The notes: a model not told the origin generated them from the letters alone. A stretch of DNA of 64,000 nucleotides from Pseudomonas gingeri (GCF_013386115.1 NZ_JACAOR010000007.1:644702-708701), one strand, 5' to 3'. Positions 24,670 through 34,645 are shown, counted from the first letter of the stretch. A program made the numbers and translations.

Positions 24670-24981
24670 CTATACACTACCTTCGGTTTCGATCACCAGC
24701 ACCCGCGCCTCTCCCTGGGGTTCGGCCAGGTGCTCGCAACCGATGGCAGCGTAAAAAATATCACCGACTTCCAGCATCACGGCCTGCTCGACGCCGTCCC
24801 GGCGATAACGCATGCGAACCTGGCCGTCGAGCACCACAAAGACCTCCTGCCCATCATTGACGTGCCAGACATATGGCTGGTCAGTCCAGTGCAATCGGGT
24901 ACTGATGCCGTTCATGCTGGCGATATCCAGCGCGGCCCAGGGCCGGCTGCCGGTAAAGTCACGGCTCCGAATGAGGCTCAT
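24670..24981 (-). CDS. Small cupin-domain protein
   Basis: 103 residues forming one cupin barrel. A partial metal motif is seen (YVWHVNDGQEVFVVLDGQ), then GDIFYAAIGCEHLAEP. It overlaps the isochorismatase-family gene by four bases (ATGA) and is its second cistron. Small cupins of this kind bind metal or small ligands, either as enzymes or as sensors. No specific activity can be assigned. Confidence 0.8.
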   Translation of the reverse strand: MSLIRSRDFTGSRPWAALDIASMNGISTRLHWTDQPYVWHVNDGQEVFVVLDGQVRMRYRRDGVEQAVMLEVGDIFYAAIGCEHLAEPQGEARVLVIETEGSV

Positions 24982-25604
24982 GAACGTTGCACCGCCTGTT
25001 GATTGGAGGCCGGGATCGAAGAGCGGGACAAGGCTACGCCGTCACTCACGGCAGACTGCCATTGCGCCGTGCTGACCACCGCGGCAAAACGCGTATGGAA
25101 CACCACGCTGAACACCCGGTGGATCTCCTCGGCGCTGGCCTGCCCGGCTTCGTTGGCATAGGGCAGCGAACCGGTGGCGTCACTGAGGAACTCGACCGCC
25201 AGGCCACGATGGGTGGCTTCGAAAATCGTCGAGGCATCGCAATTGTGGGTCATATAGCCGACCACGCTCAACGTATCGATCTCGCGCTGCGCCAGCCACT
25301 GGCCGAGGTCGGTGTCGGCAAAGGCACTGGGCAGTGTCTTGTGGATCAGATGATCGCGGGCACGCGCGCCGACCACCGGATGCAACGCCCAACCCGGCGA
25401 ACCGATGGCAAACAGCGGCGATCCCGCCGGGCTGTCGTTCTGCACGACAACCACCGGAATACCCGCGGCATGCGCGGCATCGATGGCCTTGCCGATATTG
25501 GCCAGCGATTCCTCGACGGGCGGGTACTCGATCAGCAGGTTGCCGCTGACGTATTCGTTCTGCACATCGATCACGATCAGGGCACGACGGGGGGCGCGGG
25601 ACAT
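24978..25604 (-). CDS. Isochorismatase-family cysteine hydrolase
   Basis: 208 residues. The catalytic triad of the family is visible: Asp in IVIDVQNEY, Lys in HKTLPSAF and Cys in GYMTHNCDAS. These enzymes hydrolyse amides such as nicotinamide, N-carbamoyl compounds or ureidoacrylate, or act on isochorismate. GAGGAG lies seven bases upstream of the ATG. It is the first gene of a two-gene unit with the cupin and diverges from a GlxA-type activator with the same kind of DJ-1/AraC fusion that often controls such hydrolases. Confidence 0.88.
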   Translation of the reverse strand: MSRAPRRALIVIDVQNEYVSGNLLIEYPPVEESLANIGKAIDAAHAAGIPVVVVQNDSPAGSPLFAIGSPGWALHPVVGARARDHLIHKTLPSAFADTDLGQWLAQREIDTLSVVGYMTHNCDASTIFEATHRGLAVEFLSDATGSLPYANEAGQASAEEIHRVFSVVFHTRFAAVVSTAQWQSAVSDGVALSRSSIPASNQQAVQRS

Positions 25605-25729
25605 GGTTCAACTCCTCGGTAAACAGGCTTGAGCACGCATGATTGCCTGCCGCCCGAAAATCCATAAGTGGCCCGAAAGACAATATTCGATAAAATCAGG
25701 CCAAACCCAGCAACAGCGAGCGCGCCACG

Positions 25730-26686
25730 ATGAGCACGATCCATATCGCCGTGATCGCCTTCAACGGCATCAGCCCCTTTCACCTGTCAGTGCCGACCCT
25801 GGTCTTCGCCGAACAGCGCGAAGGCATCGACATGCCGCGCTTTGCCCTGAAGGTCTGCGGTTTCGAACCCGGCCCGCTCGCTACCTGCGCCGGCTTCGAT
25901 ATCCAGACCCACCATGGACTGGAGATCCTCGACCAGGCCGATGTGATCATCATGCCGTCCTGGCGGGACACCGCGGAGCGGCCACCCGAGTCGCTGCTGC
26001 ACGCCTTGCGCCAGGCGCACGACAAGGGCACCCGGATCGTCGGCCTGTGCCTGGGCGCCTTTGTGCTGGCCGAGGCCGGGCTGCTGGACGGCCGCAAGGC
26101 CACCACCCACTGGAACTGGGCGGCGGACTTCGCCCGTCGATATCCGCAGGTGCTGCTGGATGCCGATGTGCTGTATGCCGAGTCCGACCACCTGCTGACC
26201 TCGGCCGGCACCGCTGCCGGCCTGGACTGCTGCCTGTACCTGATGCAGCAGTTGTGTGGCGCCGAAGTCGCGCACAAGGTCGCCCGGCGACTGGTGGTCG
26301 CACCCCATCGCTCGGGCGGGCAGGCACAGTTCATCGAGCGGCCGATTCCCCTCGCCGGCGAGCAGGATCGCATGGGGCAACTGCTGCAATGGCTCGGGCA
26401 GAATTTCACCCGTAGCCATTCCCTTGATGAACTGGCCGACCGTGTGGCAATGAGTCGCCGATCATTTACCCGGCACTTCCGGCAACTGACCGGCACCACC
26501 GTCGGCCAGTGGCTGCTGGGACAACGCCTGAGCCATGCCCAGCGCCTGCTGGAAAGCAGCCCCCACAGCATAGAAACCATTGCCCAGGAAGCCGGATTCG
26601 GCACGGCGCTGTCGTTGCGCCAGCACTTCAACGCCTCGCTGCAGATTTCTCCATCGGCTTATCGGGCCCAGTTCATCGGGCGCTGA
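25730..26686 (+). CDS. GlxA-family regulator (DJ-1/PfpI plus AraC HTH)
   Basis: 318 residues. The N-terminal 190 residues form a DJ-1/PfpI-like domain with a Cys in GLCLGAFVLAEAGLL at the nucleophile-elbow position. The last 100 residues are an AraC-type double HTH (SLDELADRVAMSRRSFTRHF and IETIAQEAGFGTALSLRQHF). GlxA-type proteins are activators of amine and amino-acid derivative catabolism. It diverges from the hydrolase/cupin operon, its probable target. Confidence 0.9.
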   Translation: MSTIHIAVIAFNGISPFHLSVPTLVFAEQREGIDMPRFALKVCGFEPGPLATCAGFDIQTHHGLEILDQADVIIMPSWRDTAERPPESLLHALRQAHDKGTRIVGLCLGAFVLAEAGLLDGRKATTHWNWAADFARRYPQVLLDADVLYAESDHLLTSAGTAAGLDCCLYLMQQLCGAEVAHKVARRLVVAPHRSGGQAQFIERPIPLAGEQDRMGQLLQWLGQNFTRSHSLDELADRVAMSRRSFTRHFRQLTGTTVGQWLLGQRLSHAQRLLESSPHSIETIAQEAGFGTALSLRQHFNASLQISPSAYRAQFIGR

Positions 26687-26701
26687 ATCGACGGCGGCGA
26701 A

Positions 26702-27454
26702 TCATTCGGGAAACAGGCGCAAGCCATTGAACGGCGCACGCACCTCGGGCTCGGGCTCGTCCCGCCGGGCATCCCGTTGAAACTCCCTGCGCAGCCAGGC
26801 GGCATCCAGCACCGGCTCCAGGCCCGGTGCCGGTCGCTTGATTTCGTCGCCACGCAGCAGGTCATTGCGCAGGATCGCAAAGCGCGCCCTGCTGATATGT
26901 CCGCCGGAACCGTAGAAGCCGGCCCGACCCAGCCTGGCGGCGACACCGGTTTCCCCGCCGAACCAGCCGGCACCGATACCCAGACGAGCCATGACAAAGT
27001 CCCGGTCCCTGAGGATCGACGCACAGACCTCCACCAGCGCGATAAAGCCCTGGACCGCCATGTCCATGGCTTCCAGGCCGTGCAGGACAGCGATACGCCG
27101 GCCAATGCAACGCCAGCCTTTCCTCACCAGCAGGCTGTCGATGACTTCATGGGCATGCACCACCCGTCGCCGCGCGTCGCGCTCGCGCAGCAGGGCTTCC
27201 TTGAGGGCGTACAACGCAAAGGCCAGGGGCGCGGCCCCCTGGGGACGCATCGAGTCCGAAGGCAGGACATGCCGCAGTTGTCGATGAAGAGCGAACAGGA
27301 CGCCGGGGCTCAACAGCAGGTCGGCCTGGCGCGCCAAGGGTTGTGCGGCGACCTCGAGGACCAGGGCGAAGGCCTCGGGCAGGTCCGCGATGGCGAGTTG
27401 TTGTACAAGAGCAGCAGCGTTCAGGGGGGATGCCGGGGATGTGCGGGCGGGCAT
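26702..27454 (-). CDS. Hypothetical protein of unknown family
   Basis: 250 residues, rich in Ala, Arg and Leu, without a signal peptide or clear membrane span. The middle (HAHEVIDSLLVRKGWRCIGR) and the glycine-rich segment LGIGAGWFGGETGVAARLGR look structured. No motif that I can place. It converges with the GlxA regulator and runs in the same direction as the MFS gene about 100 bases away. Its start is weak (no clear ribosome-binding site). A longer + strand frame over the same DNA has the Gln/His/Arg bias of a shadow frame, so I favour this strand. Confidence 0.55.
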   Translation of the reverse strand: MPARTSPASPLNAAALVQQLAIADLPEAFALVLEVAAQPLARQADLLLSPGVLFALHRQLRHVLPSDSMRPQGAAPLAFALYALKEALLRERDARRRVVHAHEVIDSLLVRKGWRCIGRRIAVLHGLEAMDMAVQGFIALVEVCASILRDRDFVMARLGIGAGWFGGETGVAARLGRAGFYGSGGHISRARFAILRNDLLRGDEIKRPAPGLEPVLDAAWLRREFQRDARRDEPEPEVRAPFNGLRLFPE

Positions 27455-27562
27455 GATCGACCTAGGAAAATCGGATGTGGGATCCGTACCAGACTGACCT
27501 GCCCCCCCTCCCCGCAGCTTTCAATTAGCGCTCGCCGGCCGGCCCGCCGTCTGCCCGGCCCC

Positions 27563-28759
27563 TCAGGCGGGGCAGGTCTTTGCCGGGCGCTGCAGCCGCA
27601 ACGCCAACAGCGCGGCCACCGACAGCACGATCAAGATCCCGCCGTAGCCCTGGGTCGTGGCGATCAGGCCGAAGGTGCGGCTCAGGCTCCCGGCCAGAAA
27701 CGCCGGCAGGCAGAAGGCCAGGTAACTCAGCACATAGAACGCCGACATCAGGCCCGCCCGTTCATGGGGCAATGCCAGGGGTACCACGCTGCGCAAGGCG
27801 CCAAGGAAACCGGCACCGAAACCGCTGCCCGCCACCAGCGTGCCGACAAAGAACAGCGCCAGGCTCGCCTCGTGCACAGCCATCAGGATCAGGCTGACCC
27901 CCACCGCCAGCAAGCCGGCCCCCAGTTGCAGGACCTTGTCCGCCGGACGCTCGCGCAAGCTGAAAATGGCCGCCGCCCCGCTCAAGGTGAGGATCGCCAC
28001 CAGGCCACCGCCGATCAGGTTCGAGGTCGAGCCCGTTGCGGCGCGTACCAATGACGGCGCCAGCGAAGAGTAGAAGCCACCCACCGCCCAGACCGCGATA
28101 TCCACCGGCAACGACAACCACAGCGCCCGCCGGGCCTGTGGCGGGACATGCAAGGTCGGGCGCAGCGACGCCAGCGCACCCGGCTGCGCGCTGACACTTT
28201 CCGGCAGGCGCCAGACATACAGGGCCTGGAGCACCAGCAACGCCAGGAGCAACTCGTACACCAACTGCGTGGGCCGTGGACAGAACTCGGCCAGCACGCT
28301 GGCGCCAAAGGCACCGCAGGCCATGCCCAGCAACGGCGCCAGGCTGTTGACCAACGGCCCCTTGCGATTGTCGCGATCCAGCAGGGCCGCACTCAGTACG
28401 CTGGTGGCCATCCCGGTGGCGAAGCCTTGCAGGATGCGGGCGGCAATCAGCAGCGATATGCTGTCGGCGCCGATGAACAAGCCCATGGCGACGATTTCCA
28501 GCAGCAGCGCGCCGAAGATCACCGGCTTGCGTCCCAGGTGATCCGACAACGAACCGACCGTCAGCAAGGCTGCCAGCAGGCTCAGGGCATAGACGCCGAA
28601 GATCAGGGTCAGGGTCGCGGCGGAAAATGCCATCGTCTCCTGGTACAGGTGGTACAACGGCGTCGGCGCACTGGATGCCGCGAGAAAGGTCAGCAAGGTG
28701 ATCGACAGGAACACCAGGCCGGAACGGCTTGAAACGGGCATTTCGGCACGGCTGGACAT
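27563..28759 (-). CDS. MFS transporter, drug-efflux type
   Basis: 398 residues with twelve predicted helices. The start is ATG 28759 (MSSRAEMPVSSRSG), with GGAG seven bases upstream; the longer frame from 28774 lacks that spacing. MFS signature A is present as SLSDHLGRKPVIFG between helices 2 and 3. It diverges from a TetR regulator, the usual layout for an inducible efflux pump. The substrate is unknown. Confidence 0.87.
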   Translation of the reverse strand: MSSRAEMPVSSRSGLVFLSITLLTFLAASSAPTPLYHLYQETMAFSAATLTLIFGVYALSLLAALLTVGSLSDHLGRKPVIFGALLLEIVAMGLFIGADSISLLIAARILQGFATGMATSVLSAALLDRDNRKGPLVNSLAPLLGMACGAFGASVLAEFCPRPTQLVYELLLALLVLQALYVWRLPESVSAQPGALASLRPTLHVPPQARRALWLSLPVDIAVWAVGGFYSSLAPSLVRAATGSTSNLIGGGLVAILTLSGAAAIFSLRERPADKVLQLGAGLLAVGVSLILMAVHEASLALFFVGTLVAGSGFGAGFLGALRSVVPLALPHERAGLMSAFYVLSYLAFCLPAFLAGSLSRTFGLIATTQGYGGILIVLSVAALLALRLQRPAKTCPA

Positions 28760-28771
28760 AAGCATTCTCCA

Positions 28772-28794
28772 CAAAAGCTAATGTTTTGCTTTTG
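28772..28794. promoter_or_regulatory. Candidate TetR operator between MFS and TetR genes
   Basis: CAAAAGC and GCTTTTG form an inverted repeat with a nine-base centre, just upstream of the MFS start. The 91-base gap between the divergent genes is AT-rich, with a second AAGC/GCTT-containing patch near 28815-28825. Confidence 0.4.
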
Positions 28795-28850
28795 CGCAGT
28801 GTGCTACCGACTTTCGCTTAAAGCAAATTCTTTGTGTTAAGGTTTTACCC

Positions 28851-29399
28851 ATGGCAATCAAAGAAAGTATCCGCCCCGGTGGCCGCAGTGCCCGGGTGCA
28901 GGAATCGATTCATGCGGCGGTCCGCGCGCTCCTTGAAGAGCAGGACCGCTCGACCCTCACCGTCCCGCAAATCGCCGCGCGGGCCGGTGTCACGCCGTCG
29001 ACCATCTACCGGCGCTGGGGCGATCTCTCGGAGTTGCTGGCGGACGTGGCCCTCGCGCGCCTGCAACCGGATCGCGAACCGCTCGACACCGGCAGCCTGC
29101 CGGGCGACCTGCGCGCCTGGGCCGAGCAGTACCTGGATGAGATCAGCTCGGAGCCGGGACGCAACCTGATGCGCGACGTCCAGAACAGCGCCTCCAGGCC
29201 CTGTTATTGCGTGGAGATCCTCGGCGGGCAATTGCAGATCATCCTCGATCGCTACCGCCAGGCCGTCGTGCCGCTGCCCAGCGTCGATCACCTGATCAAC
29301 CTGATCGTCGCCCCGACGGTGTTCCGCGTCCTGTTCTCCAGCGCACCGTTGAGTGTCGAGGAGTTGCACCAGCAGATCGACATCGCCCTGCGCGGCTGA
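28851..29399 (+). CDS. TetR/AcrR-family repressor
   Basis: 182 residues. The N-terminal HTH covers about residues 20-65 (LTVPQIAARAGVTPSTIYRR then WGDLSELL). The C-terminal ligand domain matches the TetR_C group with SEPGRNLMRDV. It is divergent from the MFS gene and probably represses it and itself. Confidence 0.9.
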   Translation: MAIKESIRPGGRSARVQESIHAAVRALLEEQDRSTLTVPQIAARAGVTPSTIYRRWGDLSELLADVALARLQPDREPLDTGSLPGDLRAWAEQYLDEISSEPGRNLMRDVQNSASRPCYCVEILGGQLQIILDRYRQAVVPLPSVDHLINLIVAPTVFRVLFSSAPLSVEELHQQIDIALRG

Positions 29400-29521
29400 A
29401 CCATCGACTGCGACACCCGGCCACGCTCGACCTTGGTCGACACTGACGCCGCCCGGCCATCGTGCGAGACTGTAGCGCCAGGGCCGGACTGCCCTCGGGA
29501 TATCTTTTGCCGGGAGTTTCC

Positions 29522-32500
29522 ATGTCGCTGTCCAGCGGGCTGATCGCCGCCGTCGCCCTGGCCTATATGGCCATCATGTTCGCCATCGCCTTCTACGGCG
29601 ACCGCCGCAGCGCGCCCCTGCCGCCGCGGGTGCGCGCCTGGGTCTACAGCCTGTCACTGGCGGTCTACTGCACCAGCTGGACCTTCTTCGGCGCGGTCGG
29701 CCAGGCCGCCGACCAGCTCTGGGCATTCCTGCCGATCTACCTGGGCCCGGTGCTGTTGCTGGTGTTCGCACCCTGGGTCCTGCAGAAGATGGTGCTGATC
29801 AGCAAACAGGAAAACATCACCTCGATCGCCGACTTCATCGCCGCCCGCTACGGCAAGTCGCAATCCCTGGCGGTGGTGGTCGCGCTGATCTGCCTGGTCG
29901 GGGTACTGCCCTATATTGCCTTGCAGCTCAAGGGCATCGTGCTCGGGGTCAACCTGCTGATCGGCGCCGGGGCCGACGCCATGGGCGTGCGGGCCCAGGA
30001 CACGGCGCTGATCGTCTCCCTGGTGCTGGCGCTGTTCACCATCGTCTTCGGTACCCGCAACCTCGACGCCACCGAGCACCACCGCGGCATGGTGCTGGCG
30101 ATTGCCTTCGAGTCCCTGGTCAAGCTGTTCGCCTTTCTCGCGGTGGGTGCCTTTGTCACCTACGGCCTCTACGACGGCTTCGACGATCTGTTCGACCAGG
30201 CCAGGACCTCGGAACTGCTGGCCGAGTACTGGAAGGAAACGGTCAACTGGCCCTCCATGGTGGTGCAGACCGGTGTGGCGATGATGGCAATCATCTGCCT
30301 GCCACGACAATTCCACGTCACAGTGGTGGAGAACATCGAGCCCCAGGACCTGCGACTGGCCAAATGGGTGTTCCCCGCCTACCTGATCCTCGCGGCCCTG
30401 TTCGTGGTGCCGATTGCCCTCGCCGGGCGGATGATGCTGCCCGCCGAGGTCCTGCGCGACTCTTACGTCATCAGCCTGCCACTGGCCCAGGCGCATCCGG
30501 CACTGGCCGTGCTGGCCTTTATCGGCGGCGCCTCGGCGGCCACCGGGATGGTGATCGTCGCCAGCGTCGCCTTGTCGACCATGGTTTCCAACGACATGCT
30601 GCTGCCCTGGCTGCTGCGCCGGACCAATTCCGAGCGGCCATTCGAAGTGTTCCGCCACTGGATGCTGTCGGTGCGTCGCATCAGCATCGTGGTGATTCTG
30701 CTGCTGGCCTATGTCAGCTATCGCCTGCTCGGCTCCACCGCCAGCCTGGCGACCATCGGCCAGATCGCCTTTGCCGCCGTGACCCAGCTGGCCCCGGCGA
30801 TGCTCGGGGCGCTGTACTGGAAACAGGCCAACCGCCGCGGCGTGTTTGCCGGTATCGCCGCAGGCACCTTCCTCTGGTTCTATACCCTGATCCTGCCGAT
30901 CGCCGCCCATAGCCTGGGCTGGTCGCTCAGCAGTTTCCCCGGCCTGGCCTGGCTGCACGGCAACCCGCTGAACCTGCCCATCACGCCCCTTACCCAGGGC
31001 GTGGTGCTGTCGCTGGCCGGTAACTTCACCCTGTTCGCCTGGGTCTCGGTACTGTCGCGGACCCGCGTCTCGGAGCACTGGCAGGCCGGGCGTTTCATCG
31101 GCCAGGAAATCAGCGCCCGCCCCAGCGCGCGCTCGATGCTGGCGGTACAGATCGAAGACCTGCTGACCCTCGCCGCGCGGTTTGTCGGCGACGAGCGCGC
31201 GCGCCAGAGCTTTATCCGTTTCGCCTATCGACAGGGCAAGGGCTTCAACCCGAACCAGAACGCCGACAGCGACTGGATCGCCCACACCGAGCGCCTGCTG
31301 GCCGGTGTCCTCGGCGCGTCCTCGACCCGGGCGGTGGTGAAAGCCGCCATCGAAGGCCGGGAAATGCAACTGGAGGACGTGGTCCGGATCGCCGACGAAG
31401 CCTCCGAGGTGCTGCAGTTCAATCGCGCCCTGCTGCAGGGCGCCATCGAGAACATCACCCAGGGCATCAGCGTGGTCGATCAGTCACTGAAACTGGTGGC
31501 CTGGAACCGTCGCTACCTGGAGCTGTTCAACTATCCCGACGGCCTGATCAGCGTCGGCCGGCCGATTGCCGACATCATCCGCTACAACGCCGAGCGCGGC
31601 CTCTGCGGCCCCGGCGAGGCCGAGGTCCACGTCGCCCGGCGCCTGCACTGGATGCGCCAGGGCCGGGCGCACACCTCCGAACGACTGTTCCCCAATGGCC
31701 GGGTGATCGAATTGATCGGCAACCCGATGCCGGGCGGCGGTTTTGTCATGAGCTTCACCGACATCACCGCGTTCCGCGAGGCCGAGCAGGCCCTCACCGA
31801 AGCCAATGAAGGCCTGGAGCAACGGGTCGCCGAGCGTACCCATGAACTGTCGCAACTCAACGTCGCGCTGACCGAGGCCAAGGGCACCGCCGAATCGGCC
31901 AACCAGTCCAAGACCCGCTTTCTCGCGGCGGTCAGTCACGACCTGATGCAACCCCTGAACGCCGCGCGACTGTTTTCCGCGGCACTCTCCCATCAGGAAG
32001 ACGGCCTGTCCGGCGAGGCCCAGCAACTGGTGCAGCACCTGGACAGTTCACTGCGCTCGGCCGAAGACCTGATCAGCGACCTGCTGGATATCTCGCGCCT
32101 GGAAAACGGCAAGATCACCCCGGACGCGAAACCCTTTGCCCTCAACGAACTGTTCGACACCCTGGGCGCGGAGTTCAAGGCCCTGGCCCAGGAACAGGGC
32201 CTGAAATTCCGCGTGCGGGGCAGCCGCCTGCAGATCCACAGCGATATCAAGCTGCTGCGAAGGATCCTGCAGAACTTCCTCACCAATGCCTTCCGCTACG
32301 CCAGGGGACCGGTGCTGCTGGGTGTGCGGCGGCGCGGCGAACAACTGCTGCTGGAGGTGTGGGATCGCGGTCCGGGCATTCCCGAAGACAAGCGCCAGGT
32401 GATTTTTGAGGAATTCAAGCGCCTCGACAGCCATCAGACCCGCGCCGAGAAGGGCCTGGGACTCGGACTGGCGATTGCCGACGGCTTGTGTCGGGTGCTC

Positions 32501-32992
32501 GGGCACCAGTTGCAGGTACGCTCCTGGCCGGGACGGGGCAGCGTCTTCAGCGTCAGCGTGCCCCTGGCCCGTGGCCGCGTGGCGACAGCCACCAAGGCGG
32601 CGACCCACAACGGCCAAGTCATGAGCGGGGCGCAGGTGCTGTGTGTCGACAACGAAGACAGCATCCTGATCGGCATGCACAGCCTGCTGACCCGTTGGGG
32701 CTGCCAGGTCTGGACCGCGCGCAATCGCCAGGAATGCACGGCACTGCTGGAACAGGGTATTCGCCCGCAATTGGCGCTGGTGGACTATCACCTCGATGAC
32801 GGCGAGACCGGCACCGGATTGATGGCCTGGCTGCGCACGCGATTGAACGAACCGCTGCCCGGCGTCGTGATCAGCGCCGACGGTCGCCCGGAGACGGTGG
32901 CCCAGGTACACGGGGCCGGGCTCGACTACCTGGCCAAGCCGGTGAAGCCGGCGGCGCTACGGGCCTTGCTGAGCCGGCATCTGCCGCTTTGA
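29522..32992 (+). CDS. Sodium-solute-symporter/hybrid histidine kinase
   Basis: 1156 residues from ATG 29522 (GGGAG upstream). The N-terminal 520 residues are an SSF transporter-like module with about 13 helices. A PAS domain lies around 640-770, then a short coiled coil, a HisKA box with H806 (AVSHDLMQPLNA), an HATPase domain (ending in GLGLGLAIADGL) and a C-terminal receiver with D1088 (LVDYHLDD). The same architecture is found in Pseudomonas kinases such as PA3271 and NahK/ErcS-type relatives. The receiver domain suggests phosphorelay to a separate Hpt or regulator. No partner response regulator is next to it. Confidence 0.92.
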   Translation: MSLSSGLIAAVALAYMAIMFAIAFYGDRRSAPLPPRVRAWVYSLSLAVYCTSWTFFGAVGQAADQLWAFLPIYLGPVLLLVFAPWVLQKMVLISKQENITSIADFIAARYGKSQSLAVVVALICLVGVLPYIALQLKGIVLGVNLLIGAGADAMGVRAQDTALIVSLVLALFTIVFGTRNLDATEHHRGMVLAIAFESLVKLFAFLAVGAFVTYGLYDGFDDLFDQARTSELLAEYWKETVNWPSMVVQTGVAMMAIICLPRQFHVTVVENIEPQDLRLAKWVFPAYLILAALFVVPIALAGRMMLPAEVLRDSYVISLPLAQAHPALAVLAFIGGASAATGMVIVASVALSTMVSNDMLLPWLLRRTNSERPFEVFRHWMLSVRRISIVVILLLAYVSYRLLGSTASLATIGQIAFAAVTQLAPAMLGALYWKQANRRGVFAGIAAGTFLWFYTLILPIAAHSLGWSLSSFPGLAWLHGNPLNLPITPLTQGVVLSLAGNFTLFAWVSVLSRTRVSEHWQAGRFIGQEISARPSARSMLAVQIEDLLTLAARFVGDERARQSFIRFAYRQGKGFNPNQNADSDWIAHTERLLAGVLGASSTRAVVKAAIEGREMQLEDVVRIADEASEVLQFNRALLQGAIENITQGISVVDQSLKLVAWNRRYLELFNYPDGLISVGRPIADIIRYNAERGLCGPGEAEVHVARRLHWMRQGRAHTSERLFPNGRVIELIGNPMPGGGFVMSFTDITAFREAEQALTEANEGLEQRVAERTHELSQLNVALTEAKGTAESANQSKTRFLAAVSHDLMQPLNAARLFSAALSHQEDGLSGEAQQLVQHLDSSLRSAEDLISDLLDISRLENGKITPDAKPFALNELFDTLGAEFKALAQEQGLKFRVRGSRLQIHSDIKLLRRILQNFLTNAFRYARGPVLLGVRRRGEQLLLEVWDRGPGIPEDKRQVIFEEFKRLDSHQTRAEKGLGLGLAIADGLCRVLGHQLQVRSWPGRGSVFSVSVPLARGRVATATKAATHNGQVMSGAQVLCVDNEDSILIGMHSLLTRWGCQVWTARNRQECTALLEQGIRPQLALVDYHLDDGETGTGLMAWLRTRLNEPLPGVVISADGRPETVAQVHGAGLDYLAKPVKPAALRALLSRHLPL

Positions 32993-33002
32993 AAGCTTCA
33001 CC

Positions 33003-33145
33003 GACGCTATCGCTGGCAAGCCAGTTCCTACAGGGTTCCAGGCTGGACGACAGTTCGTGGTGAGCCCCCATCCTGTGGGAGCGGGCTGGCTCGCGAAAGC
33101 GGCGGTACGGCTGGCATCGTTATCGCTGGCAAGCCAGCGCCCCAG
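33003..33145. repeat. REP copies between hybrid kinase and rmuC
   Basis: Three copies: TATCGCTGGCAAGCCAGTTC (about 33008-33027), GTGGGAGCGGGCTGGCTCGC (about 33076-33095) and TTATCGCTGGCAAGCCAGCG (about 33120-33139). They lie between converging genes. Confidence 0.75.
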
Positions 33146-33166
33146 AATCGTGCCCGCGCTGGCGGT

Positions 33167-34645
33167 CTACTCCGGTAATTGCAATGCACCTTCCTCATCG
33201 GTCATGGCCCGCTCCAGCAGGTCAGCCGGCAGGCTCTTGCTGGCGCGGGCACCAAGCAGTTTCAGCTGCTCGCTGCGACTGATCAGGTTACCGCGCCCTT
33301 CCGTCAGCTTGTTGCGGGCCGCGGCGTAAGCCTTGTCCAGTTGCTGGAGACGACCGCCGATCTCATCCAGATCCTGGATAAACAGCACGAACTTGTCATA
33401 CAGCCATCCGGCCCGCTCGGCGATTTCCCGGGCATTCTGGCTCTGGCGCTCCTGCTTCCACAGGCTGTCGATAACCCGCAGGGTGGCGAGCAGCGTGGTC
33501 GGACTGACAATCACGATATTACGATCGAAAGCCTCCTGGAACAGATTCGGTTCCGCCTGCAGGGCTGCCGAGAAGGCCGCCTCGATCGGCACGAACAGCA
33601 GCACGAAATCGAGGCTGTGCAGGCCCTCCAGGCGCTTGTAGTCCTTGCCGGCCAGACCTTTGACATGATTGCGCAGCGACAGCACATGCTGCTTGAGCGC
33701 CGCCTGACCGATCACCTCGTCGTCCGCGCCGACGTACTGCTGATAGGCGGTCAGGCTGACCTTGGAGTCCACCACCACCTGCTTGTCGCCCGGCAACAGG
33801 ATCAGCACATCCGGCTGGAAACGCTCGCCATCGGGCCCCTTCAGGCTGACCTGGGTCTGGTACTCGCGCCCCTTCTCCAGTCCCGCATGTTCCAGGACCC
33901 GTTCGAGAATCAGCTCACCCCAGTTACCCTGGGTCTTCTGGCCCTTGAGCGCGCGGGTCAGGTTGGTTGCTTCATCGCTCAGGCGCAGGTTCAGTTGCTG
34001 CAGGCGCTCCAGCTCCTTGCCCAGGGAGAAGCGTTCGCGAGCTTCGGCCTGGTAGCTTTCCTCGACCCGTTTTTCGAAAGACTGGATGCGCTCCTTCAGC
34101 GGGTCGAGCAATTGCCCGAGACGCTCCTGGCTGTTTTGGGCGAACCGCGCCTCGCGCTCGTCGAAGATCTTCCCGGCCAGTTCGGCAAACTGCGCGCGCA
34201 GCTCGTCCCGCGAACCTTGCAGGTCGTCCAGGCGTTGTTGATGGCTGTCCTGCTGTTCACGCAGTTCGGCACTCAGCGAGGCGGCCTGGGCGTCCAGGCG
34301 ACGCAATTCGGCTTCCTTGTTGCTGCGTTCGAGATTCCAGGCATGGGCCGCATCACGGGCATTGTCGCGTTCGATCTGCAACAACTCGACTTCCCGTCGT
34401 GTTGCCGCCAGCTCCGCCTGCCTCGCGGCATTGGCCTGGCCCAGGTCACTGACCTCGTCGCGACAGGCATCCAGCTGGGCATTGAGACCGTCCTGGGCCA
34501 GCTGCGCGGTGCTCAGGCGCTCGTCCAGCAAGGCCAGTTCCGCCTGCGCCGCACTGCCACGGCGCTGCAACTGCCAGACGAATGCCAGCAACGGCAGCGC
34601 CGCCCCCGCCATACCCAGCAACAGACTGGTCAGATCCAACGCCAT
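33167..34645 (-). CDS. rmuC: DNA recombination protein RmuC
   Basis: 492 residues from ATG 34645 (MALDLTSLLLG), where GGGAG sits five bases upstream. The order is an N-terminal membrane anchor, a long coiled coil (about 30-190), then the RmuC domain with QGNWGELILERVLEHAGL, PDVLILLPGDKQVVVDSKVS and the later VIVSPTTLLATLRV. The domain is related to PD-(D/E)XK nucleases. RmuC limits inversion at short inverted repeats in E. coli. Confidence 0.94.
   Translation of the reverse strand: MALDLTSLLLGMAGAALPLLAFVWQLQRRGSAAQAELALLDERLSTAQLAQDGLNAQLDACRDEVSDLGQANAARQAELAATRREVELLQIERDNARDAAHAWNLERSNKEAELRRLDAQAASLSAELREQQDSHQQRLDDLQGSRDELRAQFAELAGKIFDEREARFAQNSQERLGQLLDPLKERIQSFEKRVEESYQAEARERFSLGKELERLQQLNLRLSDEATNLTRALKGQKTQGNWGELILERVLEHAGLEKGREYQTQVSLKGPDGERFQPDVLILLPGDKQVVVDSKVSLTAYQQYVGADDEVIGQAALKQHVLSLRNHVKGLAGKDYKRLEGLHSLDFVLLFVPIEAAFSAALQAEPNLFQEAFDRNIVIVSPTTLLATLRVIDSLWKQERQSQNAREIAERAGWLYDKFVLFIQDLDEIGGRLQQLDKAYAAARNKLTEGRGNLISRSEQLKLLGARASKSLPADLLERAMTDEEGALQLPE

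Noticed and set aside
26777..28054. 425-residue + strand frame across the unknown gene and the MFS gene
   Set aside because: It spans two genes on the other strand and has Gln/Arg/His-rich shadow composition.
29654..31369. 571-residue minus-strand frame inside the hybrid kinase gene
   Set aside because: Composition rich in Gln, Gly and His; the + strand frame has clear SSF, PAS and kinase motifs.
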